From contig WARS01000025.1 in assembly GCA_008933995.1 (NCBI GenBank), positions 7,547,477-7,611,476 of the forward strand: a stretch of 64,000 bases of DNA. The letters are read 5' to 3'. Shown here piece by piece: positions 24,391-37,444 of this stretch (positions within the stretch are counted from its first letter, which is position 1; the number at the start of each line of letters is the position of its first letter). The translations under genes and the position numbers were made by a program. The notes under the pieces are model-generated. The model saw only the letters and a program-made list of their open reading frames with translations, did not search any database and was not told the DNA's origin. The stretch comes from Datnioides undecimradiatus. Taxonomy: Eukaryota; Chordata; Actinopteri; Lobotiformes; Datnioididae.

Positions 24391-26780
24391 TGGTGGGCCA
24401 ACGCCTAATCCTGCCAGCGCTCCGGGCGTCAAGAACAGAGGACCGATATCAGTAAAGACACATTCCCTGCCTGCCTATCGCCTAAATGAGGCCACTTCTG
24501 TCTCCAGAAAAAGAAGAAAGAAGGAGCTCATTCACCACCTCCTCTGCAATCACACACACGCAGAGCGGAGAAAGACCTGCGAGCTATCTATTGCCCTCTT
24601 TACGAATCCCACTTTATGACTGTCTGAGCATTGTTCCGCGCTGCCGGACCCCGAATAAAGACGCCGCGCAATTACGTCTACCGTGTTAAAAGACGTTATG
24701 AAAGAGGTGTCAGATGCTGTAAAGTCATTACGACCTAATCAAGAGCAGGGGCGCTCACGACACGCCAGCACAAAGGTGAAGGCTGACTCTGAGAAGAAGG
24801 CTCATTCTTATTGTCCAGAAAGGCGGAAGCAGCAACAGGACACCTTTTCCCAAAGCCGAATGCCTCCGCGCAATCACACAAACCTCGTCATAAACCATTA
24901 GAGCGGTGTTGAAGTCGCGCGGGCCAATAAGACGCCATCAGATTAATTAATGGAATCGTTTGTGCCAGGTTGTCGCTACGAGGATCCCGATCGCGTGGAG
25001 TGACATCTAATTTAAGCCTGGCGCCGGGAAAAGCACCAGAACAGTATGTCAGCTCTGTCATTACCCGATGACAACCAATACATCACCACAGCGCCACCAC
25101 AGAGCCTTCACTGCCGGTGGACATCAGCGAAATTGTCTGATAATGGAAATGTTATTTCACTTTGGCAGCCATGGGTGCTGTCTCTGGGAAGAAAGTGGTG
25201 GGAATGTTTGGATACGAACCCGGAGAAGGACTCGTATTTGCTATTCCAACAGAAACAAGAGCGAGAGGAATGGGTCAGACATGATGCCTGGTTAGATATC
25301 TGCTTGCCCCAAGTCAATTTTCCTTGCCCCAACGCAAATTTTAACTGTTTCATCTCTTTGTAGTCATCAAATAAGAGCTTAGACTAAACTTGCACGGACA
25401 CTCTTCTTAAACCTTGCACCTCCGGTTCGTTTTCCATGGACAAAATCAACCTTTCCGGTGTTTTAACCTGTGTTTTGTTAATTGCGCCGTTACATTTTCA
25501 CGGTTGTGATTTGACTGAAAGACGAGTTGGAAAATAAGAAAACCCAGTGTTGTTTTTCAGGAAACATGAGAAGACGACCTTGTTTGATCCGATTTGCTGC
25601 AAACTCTACAGAACATAGTTTAGGTTTTACCTTCGTCCTCCAACGCCACCAAACTAAACCTCTGTTCCTTTGCTCTTCAGCTCACAAACGTTGTCTTTAC
25701 CCGCCACCATTTTCTTGCACGTTCCCAAGTGACACTGCACAAGTTCAAGCCTCAACAAAGACGAGGAGGAACCAAGATGGCTCACTCCTTCATCAGCTCC
25801 AGAAGAAAGCAACTTTAATTCTTTCTCGCCATGTGTTTTCGCTAGATTCACGATCCCGTCATGGCATTTTATTTGCCCCGGTAAAAACGGGCAATCCTCA
25901 TTGTTGGTGTCTTTTTTCCTTCTCTGTTCTGTTCAGCGTGTAAAATCTATGAACAGGATTTTGTAGCGCTTAAGTTTTCCCTTTGTTTTCTTGTAGTCTC
26001 AACCGTATATTACGTCCACTGAGTAACTTCTGAGGAGGATGAAAGCCCCGAGGCTAAACTTTGAGCCGGGGACCACGTAACCCAGAGTTCAAGCCCGCAG
26101 TCTGAGGCAAATCTGAGGCAGTCGCTGGTAAAAAGGCATATTTATAACATCTCTGCACTAACGCTCCCAACGCTCTGTTCCATACGTCAAAATGAAGAGG
26201 TGTAAGTGGGTGAATTCAAATTATTCTAAAGGCCATGGGGCAAGAAGGGTAAGAAAAGGCAGATACTGAAATGGTTTTCCGGCTGGATTAATTCGAAATA
26301 AGAAGTATCATTTTAACACTTCAAACCCCTTTTAAGCCGTAATGTGAGATCACACCAAAGCTAATGCAGACACAGTGTGTGTGCCTCGCTTGTGTCTCTG
26401 AAACCATGCGGATTACTGTGCTATCGGCGGGCACCGCCTGCGAACAAAGTCCTCCTCTCTCCACCGGCAAACCTCCAGAGTCTTCTGGAAGCAGTGTGGG
26501 GAGAGCGTGTGACTAGAATTACTGACACACTTTCAGAAAGTGCTAATCTCTGTTTACTGTAGGAATTATTATGCAAGACTTCTTATTTTTTGTCTCCAAA
26601 AATGCTCAAGCCACACCAAAAAAACTTCCAGCTCAGTGTTTCCGTCATGTTTCACCGATTTTTTTCTGCAAACGAGGGCAAGCCTGCAGCGTCATGCAGC
26701 CAGCATGGTTGAATGCACACTGAATGTGAATTATGCCTGGGATTTTAAATACCAGCCACTTATCAGGTTGGGTTTTTTTT

Positions 26781-26794
26781 TGGGGGGGGGGGGG
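26781..26794 (+). repeat. Homopolymer G run
   Basis: A T8 run followed by about 13 consecutive G, near TGTCAGAAACATG. Confidence 0.9.
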
Positions 26795-27548
26795 TGTCAG
26801 AAACATGATGGTGCGATTAAAGCACCTGCAGTATCACGACAAGCGCTTGGAAACACAAACACACACACACTAATACGCCATTTGGTGCACGCTGTATCCA
26901 AAGCCCTACACAGAACCATCATTATGCAGTCAAGTCTGACTGGAGTCTAACTGGTAATTAGACCCAACGTCACAAATGTTTACAGGGAAGCAAAAAATAC
27001 CACAAATTCACTCCCTTGACACCCTCTCGAACTCTCTTGCATGATTTAATTTCGGAAAAGCAGTTTTACGTGGTCTTAGCGAAAGTCACTGAGTTGGAAA
27101 ATTGTTGCAAAGAACACAGACAGAACGTTTGTGCCACTGTACATTAAAAAATAATTACCTTCAACAGCTACTTGGGAAGAATATACTTTTAGTCTCTCTT
27201 GTTGCAAGTTAAAGGTAAAACCCTTCGTAGGAGCTTAAAAGGGAGCAAAGCGATACCACCACAGTGCAACAAGGCACCAAAGCAATAAAACTGGATGATG
27301 TCTCAAAGAGTGCAAGGTTCAGATGGACTGTGTCTGCAAAATACACCAAACTCTTCAGTAGAAGCTAATTAACTCAACAAGTTAATTGCAAACCAGATAA
27401 TCCTGGAGAATTGGATCCACACAGATCTGGCCTTAGCGTTTCCTGCATGTCTTCCCAACTTTCCAGTCAACATCTACACTTTCAAACAGTCAGAAGAGCA
27501 AAATTCTGCTAAATTAAGCTTAGAAGCAACAAAAGTGACGCAGCTGTG

Positions 27549-27554
27549 GCTCAC
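27549..27554 (-). other. ppfia2: 5' splice donor of the ppfia2 ATG exon
   Basis: The exon ends with the Gln codon CAG at 27557-27555, followed on the minus strand by GTGAGC. CAG/GTGAGC is close to the consensus CAG/GTRAGT. It coincides with the point where liprin similarity stops, so the next exon joins in phase 0. Confidence 0.85.
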
Positions 27555-27803
27555 CTGTGGCAGGGCGGAGCTGAGCTGGCGTTGCAGAGAGTCGCGGTCG
27601 TAGATGACATCCTGAAGATGCTGCTGGGCCAGTCCGAGGCTCTCCTGGGTTTCCCTCAGGGTGTCCAGCAGCCGGTCCCTCTCGTCCAGCATGTTGACCA
27701 TCAGCTGCTCAAAGTGGGAGTCCGGGTCGGAGGCGCTGCTCTGAGAGCCGCGCTGGCTCAGCGCCGTGTCCTCGCTGATGGTGGGCATCACCTCGCACAT
27801 CAT
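27555..27803 (-). CDS. ppfia2: Liprin-alpha first coding exon (residues 1-83), most like liprin-alpha-2
   Basis: This is the first coding exon of a liprin-alpha, the presynaptic active-zone scaffold that binds LAR-type receptor phosphatases, ELKS, RIM and kinesin KIF1A. The frame opens with MMCEVMPTISEDTALSQRGS, the family's characteristic N-terminus. A low-complexity Ser/Gln/Asp stretch follows (about residues 14-30). From residue 31 (FEQLMVNMLDERDRLLDTLR) the conserved start of the N-terminal coiled coil runs to the exon end (DSLQRQLSSALPQ). The SQRGSQSS segment and the QDVIYDRDSLQRQL wording fit liprin-alpha-2 better than alpha-1, -3 or -4, from memory. The coding part is exactly 83 codons and ends in phase 0 at CCACAG, followed by the donor GTGAGC; past it the frame becomes unrelated sequence. 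The start ATG is a tandem ATGATG with AAG before it (A at -3), a good initiation context. Full-length liprins are about 1,200 residues, so this is only the N-terminal piece; the remaining exons lie below position 1. Paralogue identity is less certain than family identity. Confidence 0.92.
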
Positions 27804-27850
27804 CTTGGCGCTGCCGGGTGTGAGAGAGATCAGAGATTAGAAAGAACTGG
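27804..27850 (-). other. ppfia2: 5'UTR remnant, 3' splice acceptor and branch site of the ppfia2 ATG exon
   Basis: Immediately upstream of the ATG on the minus strand are 7 nt of untranslated exon (CGCCAAG). These follow an acceptor AG at 27812-27811 in the context CACCCGGCAG. A pyrimidine-rich tract precedes it, and two branch-point candidates, TCTAATC and CTGATCT, sit about 26 and 19 nt from the acceptor. The start codon is therefore in the second or a later exon, and transcription must start further up, at coordinates above 27850. Confidence 0.75.
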
Positions 27851-29530
27851 ATTCAACAAGTCAACTGCTAAACCATGATGACCACTCATCTCTCATGATA
27901 GTCTGTCATATGTTCTGATATATCCTGAATAAAATCACTATTTAAATATATTAAGCATCATAACTTCATCCAAGCTAACTTTAAGCTACATTTCATGTGT
28001 TCTCTCCTGTACATAAATTAGCCTCCATCTGTTAGCATCACTCTGGACGAATCCACTAACTGGAAACTCAGTGAAAAAGGTGAAATGTGCACCAAGAGGC
28101 AGCATTAAGTAATAGATGACAACATTCATCAATATCAGTTTACGCAGGTCGTACCTGAAGACGTTTGATCAAGAGAAACCGGACTATCTTTAGTTTTGCT
28201 ATCAAAAAGATGCAAATAACTGTGACAGCAACCTTTTCTGGATAAATGTCATCCCGCGCAGCAAACAAACAAGCGGTTTAACCTCTCCGAACATCAAAAT
28301 GTACTGCCGTGCTTCTCAACAGACTTCCCCCTTCAGAGTTACACTTGAGGAGCTCGCCAGTCCACTGCAGGGTCAATAAAGGCTTATGATCTAAATAAAT
28401 TATGGTCTAGACCACTCACAGGTTGCATATCTTTGAGTTTTGAGCAGTTAGTACAAAGACTGCCTGTTTCTTCTCAGATGGGTTAATTAGTTGTGAAGAG
28501 GTAAAACTTTCTGTTATTTTAAAGGGGGATTATTAGAGAAAAGTCAAATATTGCAATTCTCCGATCACCTTAATCATCTCAGGAGCCCTCAGGTCTCAAC
28601 TACTCAGGTCTGGAGCCATTGACCACAAACTTATTCTAAAAAGTATATCTGACATATGATAAAGAACGCCTGGATTTGGATTTACACTGAACCACACTAA
28701 TGTCTTTTAAGATTTACATCAATCTCTGAACACATCAGCCACCACAGCAAAAGGTTCGGGTCTTGCGGTGTTGCCAGCGGGTACCCAGACTTCCTCTTCA
28801 ATGCCTCAAGTCCAATTAACAACTTCAGAGACTAGAGTTGGCAACAGATACAGTCAGTAAACTCCACCTCTTTTGCTCTCCATGATTGGTCAACACTTGA
28901 ACCACAAACTTAAGTGGAAACATCTCTAATACCAAAAATGTCCATTTGCCTATAAATTCTGCATTTATGTGCAGAATCTTGAGTTTAGGCTAACGCTAAA
29001 GGTCTTTTACATTCATGGCAAAACAAATGTGTGTTCTTGTCAGCTTCTACTACACATGTGAATATCCACTATTAATATGAGTACGGCTGTGTGTATGTGA
29101 CTGGGCCTGACACAGTTGGAGCTCGGCTCAGCGTCACCCCAGCAGTTCAAAGCTGCAGCGACGTCTTGGGAGGCTGGGCGTTCTGCCCTAGATTTCACGC
29201 TTCTGCTGTTTAATGGGCCAGCCCAGATCGAGTTGCATAATACACCATATCTATGCTATAGTGGATATGTGAGGCCATATTCCAGCTTCCCTGAGGGACT
29301 TGAGAGAGCCTCAGGAGTCATCCTTACCGATGGCTAGGAGCTCGTGAGCCAAAACTGGGTTCTAGCATCATTGTGTCAGAGTCATGTGAAGCTAGCTAAG
29401 CTGAGCTACAGAAAAATAAATAGATACGCATGGGTTATAAAGATTTAAAGGCTTATTAAGTCTAATTTTCTTGCTTTTAAACATGCAAAATACAAGTTAT
29501 AATGGATGAATAATCACTGAATTTGACAAA

Positions 29531-29640
29531 AGATGACGCTGAGCTAACTGTTTCCCCTCGTTTGTAGCACGAGTTAAGCTAGGCTAACAGCGTCTTCGAC
29601 TGATCTCTCCACTGTACGCAGAGATAAAATTAATGTAAAT
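29531..29640 (-). repeat. Teleost interspersed repeat fragment, opposite orientation
   Basis: GAGCTAACTGTTTCCCCTCG and GAGTTAAGCTAGGCTAACAG are the reverse-complement form of the same repeat type seen at 54.5 kb (AAGCTAAGCTAAC and CTGTTTCCCC words). The following CTGATCTCTCCACTGTACGC may belong to its flank. Diverged and truncated. Confidence 0.45.
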
Positions 29641-30639
29641 CTTCAGCTATCACTCCTAAAACATCACATAAGGATAGATGAGCTCCTCTAATGTTTTAGT
29701 ATTTCATTTTTCAGTAACTATAATTACAAACATAGCTTACATGCGTTTATTGAAGGTCCTCCAGAGAAACAAATGCGTTTGGCATTAAGCTAACGTTAAA
29801 AAGCACAGCTAAATATATATTTAAATTAATAAAAGGTTGCTCACTTAACAAACAATGATTAAAAGCCTAAAAATACCTTTAAATATTACTTTATACTTCA
29901 GTTTCATCTAAAACGATAGACTGTAGTTACTCAGTGTGTGGACCCAGGCCGGCCTTACTCAGTGAGATCTCAAAATCCCACTGCCCAGACTCGGTCCCCT
30001 CTGGGTGGGTTATAATGGCAGGTCTGTGTCTCAGCATGCACTGGCAGTGAGACGGTGTCTCCCATATCTTCTCCAGGCACCCGTCCAGATTCCCACCAGT
30101 TCACCATTCAGCCACCATTCGCTGCCGTTTAGACCTGAGAGACCGAGCCTGTGTGCTGCTTGGCTGGACACTCCGCACGTGCCAGCCTTCGCTTGGAGAG
30201 CAGGCCAGCCGGCGGACAGACCGGGACACCAGTGGTGCATTTTAAGTAGAAGGTAGTGATTTATTCCCGACTCTGACTCAATATATGTTGGTTTTGCACA
30301 GGGAGGAAGGTGCGGGTTGTATAAAAATCCATACGAACACAGCTCTGGCTATCAGGGGACATCAAAACAAACTTTAGGCAAAGAGTATTGATGCTGATTG
30401 TGGATATTTGTGTTGCTTCTGACAATCTGTTAAAAGCAAACTCAACCCTCAGGTATACTTCTACTATGAAAAATGTATTTTTCACATTTTCTTGTACACT
30501 TTTTTTGACCTGTGCCCGTTTTCCATCCTAATAATTTGAATCTTTTTTAACTTTCATTAGTGATTTACCTGCTGCATTTACTTGCCCCTTGAGCTAGAAC
30601 CTTTATCTCTGTAGACATTCATATCTCAGCCGGTTCTGC

Positions 30640-30681
30640 GAAACGCAAAATGGCAGCTACGAAATGCAAAATGGCAGCTCT
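30640..30681. repeat. Two 21-bp tandem units
   Basis: GAAACGCAAAATGGCAGCTA and GAAATGCAAAATGGCAGCTC lie head to tail, differing at two of the 20 compared positions. Confidence 0.85.
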
Positions 30682-32930
30682 CGTCTGCACATTCTGTGGG
30701 TGTAAACATCGAAACCCGACCTTTACTTGTGATCTTTTACATCGCTCAGCGCTTCTCAGTGATCTCACCCCGCTGCGGTCCCCACAACGCACCAAACCAA
30801 CAAACAGGCCTTAAAATGCCAGCCACACTTTTTGCTGTTTAATGGCGTTTTATCTCTCCTTTAAGCTGTGCGGAAAAAGCAAAGTGTACTGAGGATGTTT
30901 TTCTGCTTCATGGCACACACAATCCCCTTTTGTCCCGTTCCTGCACCTTATGCTTTGATCTCACCGTGACTGCCCCTTAAATCATCTCTTCTGTCTATGA
31001 AAAATCAATAGATACGGAGGGAAAGTGCACTGGCTGATCTGCTTTTGTCTGCGCCCTCAGACGTCTGATGCGGGCCTTCCTGAAAACTGAAAGCAAACCG
31101 TGACACCCAACGAAACGTTTCGCCGCTTAATTGTGTCACTCAGGCGGCATCGAGCCTGTCTCTTTGGTTCAACTTGTGATTCAGAGAAAGGACAACATAA
31201 TAAATATATCCTGTCTGCAAAGCCTTACAGCAAAATGCAATGATAAAGCGCTGCTTTCCCTTAAACTCCCTCTTTTGCAGTTGAGTTCTGCTCCTCTTCT
31301 CTTCAACATTTACCACATACCGTCAGTGGAGCGAATGTTTGAGCAGCAAGTCATTCGTTTCTCTTTAGTGTGAAGTAGGAAGCCAGTGGCGATGACAGGT
31401 AAGAGTCTGTGTGATCCTCTTGTATAGATAAACACTAATCACCCACAGTGGGCAGTGTGAAGAACGCGTGGTCCGACGGCTCCGTTTGCAGGCTGGTGTG
31501 CAGATGTTGTCTATATTGCGCTCGCTAGCGGTGACAATACTACTTCCTCACATCTGAACAACCACTCTGACCCCCGTTATAACAGCTATTTGGTCCACGG
31601 ATATTCATAGAGCCTGGAACAGAGCGACTACTGATGGAGCGTCGCTCTACGCACATTTCCTCTGCAATGCAACATCGTGGCACATTATGATAATGCAGAC
31701 ACCAGGAAATCTGCCCTCAGATTCCACTAGCGTGTCAGACGTTGGCTTAGCATAAATGCATGCCTAATAATGAATATGTAAGATTTTATCAGCGGGAATG
31801 AGAGAAATTGGTATTTGCGGCAAGAGACTAAGAACGTTGTATAAACAAGATGAAGCTTAAGTGACTGAATTTAGCGCGGCTGGTTTAAGATGTTACATGC
31901 GTGTCTGAAATTATGCAGGAATCACAGGAGGGAGGAACGGCAACGCGCTCAATTGAACACATTGTGGGCCACAGATGCGGTAAGGCATGCACACAGACAG
32001 ACAGGCAGGGATCATTGGGCTTCTCTCTCCACGCCATATGCCAATCAATGAATTATTCAGGGGGGTAGGAGTGAGGTTTTATTCCCAATCAGCTCCACAA
32101 ATCCAGAAACCCCCTTTTTCCCCCCAATCCAAGCTCAGACACCTGGCTCTGGACTGAAGTTTGGCAGGCGGCAGGAAGTTGCTGAACAAACTCGCAACTA
32201 ACACAGAGATGATTAACATCAAATTGAAAAATGATGAAGGATGACTCTTATAGCAATTAAACCTCTGTTTTAGGTATTGCCCATGACTCTATGCCCAAGA
32301 AATCCTTTCCAACAGACCAGTGTTGCCTAAAGTTACATCACTTTTGTTGTCCGACGCCATGTCAGTACCCACGTGGGAGGTAGTGTGACCTCAATGGAGC
32401 AAGGCAGAGGGAAAGGGGGTACAGATCTGGAGATCTTTAAGCCATGTTTGTCTTTTAAAACCATCATCATCAGGATAAGGTGTTACAGGCTTGTGTAACA
32501 AAAGCCATGTATGATCAGCTGCAGCAACTTCGGTCAATAATCAGTACGTTCAAGCACAGTATTGCAAATATTAATCGTAGTGCAGGTGACTGCTCAAAGA
32601 CCAGCACACAGTCTAACACGCCTGCTGTGTAGATAAGCCGTCACCACACTTTAACTGCAGTTTATTTGCCATAACCGCAACCTTTGCATAACCTTAAAAG
32701 GCGTCACTGTGCTTGAAAAGAGCCGGTTCGACCCCGTCTCAACACAAAAGTGTTTCCTCGAAGGTGCCCGTGGTGTTGCACATGGTCATACACATATCAG
32801 ACAGTCTGCACCTCCTCCACAACCTCTACACACCTGAGTGAAGTGCCACAGTACCAACATGGAAAGGGTCTCGGGGGACGTGGGTGGATTCAGGCACTCT
32901 TCGGTCGACCACTTCATGTAAAGCTTAATC

Positions 32931-32978
32931 GGCTTAATCACACCACGGCTTAATCACACCACGGTTTAATCACACCAC
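32931..32978. repeat. Minisatellite, three 16-bp units
   Basis: The unit GGCTTAATCACACCAC occurs at 32931 and 32947, and with one change (GGTTTAATCACACCAC) at 32963. A partial unit, AGCTTAATC, precedes them. Confidence 0.9.
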
Positions 32979-33467
32979 GTCTCACGCTGCTATTTCTTTA
33001 AGAGCGCTGGCATCGGACGCTTAAAAAACAAATGTTATCTGTGGAAATGTTATTTGTAGAAAAGTCCGATAACGACGCTCTTGTCTGCCGAGGCTGCTGC
33101 CATGTGCCCGTCTCATTTTCTCTGCTGTCAAAACCGAAGATTAAACTGTTTTTGTTTGTCTGCGACGTCCGATTCCTCGCCTGGGCTGTTGCTATTCAAG
33201 TCAGCGCAAAGGAGTAATATCTTTAAGATGATTATCTGCACTTTAAAATAAAGAGAGGGTGACAAAATGGGCAGCAAACCCCTGGTACTTGAGCAGAAGC
33301 AGGCACGGGGACTATCTATATAGGACAGATGTAAATTTTGCCACTTATGTTCGAGCCACTCCATTTTGGCGAGAACAGAATCAGCAAGCTGCAGCTAATT
33401 TCCTGAATGTCTTCGGTTAATCTCATTAATGGGAACAATTGTGTGAGGAGATAAGGAGCGGCGTGCA

Positions 33468-33482
33468 AAAAAAAAAAAAAAC
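33468..33482 (+). repeat. Homopolymer A run
   Basis: About 14 consecutive A followed by CCCCAAAAACC. No target duplication or retrocopy is recognisable upstream. Confidence 0.85.
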
Positions 33483-35937
33483 CCCAAAAACCAGCAGTAT
33501 GTTCCTGAGCAATATATACGGCCATGTGAGGCGAATTCAGCACTATTCGCCACCTGGGAAACATCAAAAGGCGCGCGGAGGAGCGAGCGCGTGCGGAACA
33601 AGCGGAGGACTGAACAGGACACTCTGTGGCTTTGGAGATAAGCTGCACTACCGTGAGCTGCACTTTGGAGACATTTAAATAAAAACAGTATTATTTAATA
33701 GCGCGTTTAAAGCTTTGTTATCCTCAAGCATGGAACTCCTGACTCTTTAACTCATTAAGCAACGAGACGGGCATTTAGAAATGAGTAAAACAAAACAAAT
33801 TAGGCCCAAAATAGCCCATTAAGAAGGTAATCTTTTATGAAATAGGAGGTCGACTTCTCAAACATCTGCGACGCCCTATTAGGTTCATTCAAGCTCCGTC
33901 CACACACAACACGAATACGAGCGTTGGACGGAATTGTTTTGATGATAATGCACTTCTCTTACATCAGTACCAGAAGCACTGGGCTGATTACACGCGTCGC
34001 TTTGCGGTCGCCAGGGGAGCTGACTACTGGGAAAATCCACTTTTAAATAATGTCTGTGTTTGATTCTTTGGCACGCTGCTGAGCACAAAGTGCATCTATT
34101 GATGAGCACAAAGGGTAATGGGGGGAAGAAAGAAAAAAAAACTGTTGCACGCCGCTCTTCCCCCACTTTGGCATTAATATCAGGCCGACAGGTGGGAAAA
34201 GTGTGACGCAGCGTTTTTGTGAATGGAACGGTCCAGATTGCATGGTACACTCATAGCGCTGAGAAATCCCATTCATATGGCGCTCTGCAACCGGAGAGAC
34301 TTCTGACAACCGCGAGACAGCCTGCCAAGAAAACAACAATTCAAGTCCATTCGATTTAATCACTGCCACAGGAACATACAACAGCACTCAAGTGAGAGTC
34401 CGCTGAGTGGATGGAGCAAGCCATTAACTCATCTCCAACACTGCAAGGCTGCACCAAGCCGATCTGTGGCCTGCAGTGCTGTGACTTTCTGGGCTGATGC
34501 AGCGGCGTTGCACAATGAAAGCTAACGTCAATGCTAACAGATGTGGTTCGGGTGAAAGTCATGACAGCTGCAACGTGCTGATAGTGTGCTGGATCCCGGA
34601 GGAGTGACGGAAACACTGCATTTGGACACGACAGCCACGGCGTCATGTGACCGGTGTGAGGCTTGGCAGAAGCTCGCACACACAGCACATCTTCTCCTTT
34701 ACTGTCAGGGAATCTGGTGCATTTTTAACCTCTACAGCTGAAAGTTACACGTGCTTATCGACTTAAATCGAATCCTTGTGTCTCCAAAATGTCGACTTTA
34801 TTAAAAGGCTGCGCTTTAAAGCTGCTACGAGCCATATTTTTATGCAAACAATGGGTCAAAAAAGACAATGTGTAATGTGAATGTAGCATTGTAGCCTACG
34901 TAGCATTGTAGCCTGTTTTCAGCTAACTTGTGTTGTTTCTGTTTTGGTTTCGTTCATCAATCGTGCATTGATCTTCAGTGAAAAACTGATAATTGAGTTG
35001 TGCACCACCTGCTCAGCACCAAACCACACGTAGGCAGAGTTAGCTACTAGCCACTGAACACAGTGGAGGACTTGAAAACCAAAGAACCAGATACTGACAC
35101 TCGCTAAAGTGGAAGCTAACATTGCTTTATGTGTACAAAGTGATCAAAAGTGTCAGCTGCAGGATGATTCAACATTTATCAGCTGTAAGTAACAATAAGC
35201 TGTGCTGAAATGTTCAAACTGATCCAAAAACACATCAAAAGCCATAAATGCAGCTCATCTCGATCCGTAGGAGCTGAGAAACACCGGGCAGAGAGGCCTC
35301 AGGACAGAGGTTTGAGAGGCTGGTGACAGAATATTTAAGATATTATACATATTTGATTATTTATAGGTTGAGAAAATTAAGTATATCTGAAATTTAATTC
35401 AGAACTGCATTCCCGCGATGTGCAGAAGCATTTAAATGTCATATATAGGCAGATCTACATGTGACTGGATTGTTGAAAATGAATAATCAGCCTCATCTGA
35501 AGCTGTATCAGGATCCCAGAATGCCAAAAGTCCAGTAGGTGAGAAGGTGTGCTTCCTTTAGCAAGTGCACGCAAGCCCACGTGACCTTATGAGGAAACAG
35601 GAAGTGAAGAAGGGTTTGAACGCCGTAAAAGCAAACGGCCCAATATCCAAATATCACAGCATCACTCACAAACCAGAAACTCAGCAACTCAACCCTCAAC
35701 TCACACCTCAAAGCAGACGCAGAAGTAGTAAATCAGGATTAAATTACAAAAAACGAACCACAAAATATTGTTTTCGTGTGTTCTGCTGTGACTGTGCGTG
35801 CTCACGAGAACACCGACCCACTGAGCGGTAAAAGGTGAATGAGGCAGAGACGGGATGAGGAGGATGGCACGGGTGTAGAGTTACACCCAGCCTGCTGCCA
35901 TTAGGGAGGCGGGAAAGGGAGAGGAGGCTGTGCATCA

Positions 35938-36054
35938 AGTGTGTGTGTGTGTGTGTGTGTGTGTCCATTTGTCTGAGTGCGCTTTACCTCTCTACCGGTG
36001 TGCGAGCATCTGTGAGAGGGAGGAGTGGGGGTTTCTGTGTGTGTGTGTGTGTGT
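35938..36054 (+). repeat. Two GT microsatellites
   Basis: GT runs at about 35939-35964 and 36037-36053, with unique sequence between. They begin the repeat-dense interval that extends to 38.0 kb. Confidence 0.9.
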
Positions 36055-36462
36055 CCTCTGATGTGTGCTCAACTGAGAATAAGTCTGCATGCACATGAAA
36101 GCATGAAAGGACAACGTGTAGCCTTTAACATCGCCCACAATCCCCCTGCAGCAAGGTCATGCAAACCAACAATCGATAGAGATTGAATAAGAGCGCAGAT
36201 CGAGGTGAACAACAACAACAAAAAAAAGGCAATAAAGCTCAGGTGGTGAGCGAAGTGAACCGTGCAACCGCCTGCAACAAACCGCCAACGTTGCCAGGTG
36301 GATTTTTACCTGCCTCATTACGGAGGCCCTTAAACCGTCACTTTGGAAGCATCAAAGCTTCTGCCACAGGTAGTCGCCCCTCTGCCTGACACCTCAAGGT
36401 AAGAGAGGCTTTGTCTGCACACCAGCACACATCAGGCGGTGGAGTGCGCTTGCACGGTCGAT

Positions 36463-36478
36463 GGGGGGGGGGGGGGGG
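36463..36478 (+). repeat. Homopolymer G run of 16
   Basis: Sixteen consecutive G after GCACGGTCGAT. Such runs are often unstable or misassembled. Confidence 0.9.
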
Positions 36479-36707
36479 TGCATCACCGGAAAGTCACACT
36501 CTCTCATGCAAAACCGTTAAATAAAGCTTTTCACTACGCACACACACACGCTCGGAAACACGACGCGCGCAGCAACTTCTGCGAGATGCTGCCGTCCCTC
36601 CTTTATTGTCATGGTTACTGGTGTTAATGAAAGATCAGGAGGAAGATCGCGGCTTTGCCTGCGGCGATCGACCTCCCGGCGTCAAACTGAGCCAGCACCT
36701 GTGTGTC

Positions 36708-36802
36708 TGTCTGTGTGTGTGTGTGTGTGTCTTTTCATTCATTCATTCATTCAGCTACAACAGGGGAAGTGTGTATGAATGTGTGTGTGTGTGTGTGTGT
36801 GG
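36708..36802 (+). repeat. GT, TCAT, GT compound microsatellite
   Basis: A GT run at about 36708-36730 is followed by (TTCA)4-5 at 36734-36753 and another GT run at 36779-36801. Confidence 0.9.
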
Positions 36803-37444
36803 TGGATATGGATGGATGACAGAGAGCCTGCTCATGCTCTCTCTCCCTCCTTGCATCTCTATAATAGCCTGTGATAATATTGTTTATAGGAGGGGCAGCT
36901 GCTCCTCCTATGACAGCTCCTCTTTTTACTGTTATTAACACACATCTACACACACATGCACGCACGCACACGCGCGCACGCACTCACAGACGCACGGAGG
37001 CGGCCTGACTGCGGCGCTGATCGCGTCTATACACCGCTGTAAAATCTCCCCCTCGCTCTCTGAAATGATAATTGGGGAGAATCCTTGGCTATTGTCTCAA
37101 GTGCATTACATCATGCCAGCCTCTCAGTCTGCATCCCGCCCCCCTTTAACTCTCTCCTCTGTCTCTCCGCTGTGACAGCCGGTCGAGGTGTTTTTTTTCC
37201 TCCTGCAGAGCCTCACAATGTCAACCACACACGCACGAAATGTATAGGATATGTACACCATGTATCCCTCCACACCAGGAGCATCCCTAGTCCTCCAATA
37301 TCGCCCCCCCCTCCACACACACACACACACAATCAGTCCGGAGTTGAGGATGTGAAGAGGGCACCGCAGAAAATCACCTTGAGCCTGCAGGAACAGGGCA
37401 ATGTAGGTCACTGCAATACCGGCGGCAACAGTGTGCATACTCAC

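Larger units (their letters stand above)
1..27548 (-). other. First coding intron of ppfia2 (incomplete, runs off the window)
   Basis: All sequence below the donor at 27554 is inferred to be intron, because I found no further liprin exon on the minus strand down to position 1. In mammals the matching intron is also very long. The open frames here are short, lack domain signatures and often run through simple repeats. Recognisable content is listed separately: microsatellites, three fold-back MITE copies at 13-18.7 kb, one short element with perfect inverted ends at 23.7 kb, a triplet hairpin at 22.85 kb and a 12-bp hairpin at 12.9 kb. An exon shorter than about 50 codons of an unrelated gene could still have been missed. 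Confidence 0.6.

Noticed and set aside
25527-25943. 138-codon plus-strand frame
   Set aside because: No recognisable motif, no splice or promoter context, codon use not gene-like.
27546-27878. 110-codon plus-strand frame antisense to the liprin exon
   Set aside because: A shadow of the conserved minus-strand coding exon; crosses both splice sites.
32726-32745. Perfect B-box-like GGTTCGACCCC suggesting a tRNA or SINE
   Set aside because: No A-box at the right distance upstream and no cloverleaf possible, so not reported as an RNA gene.
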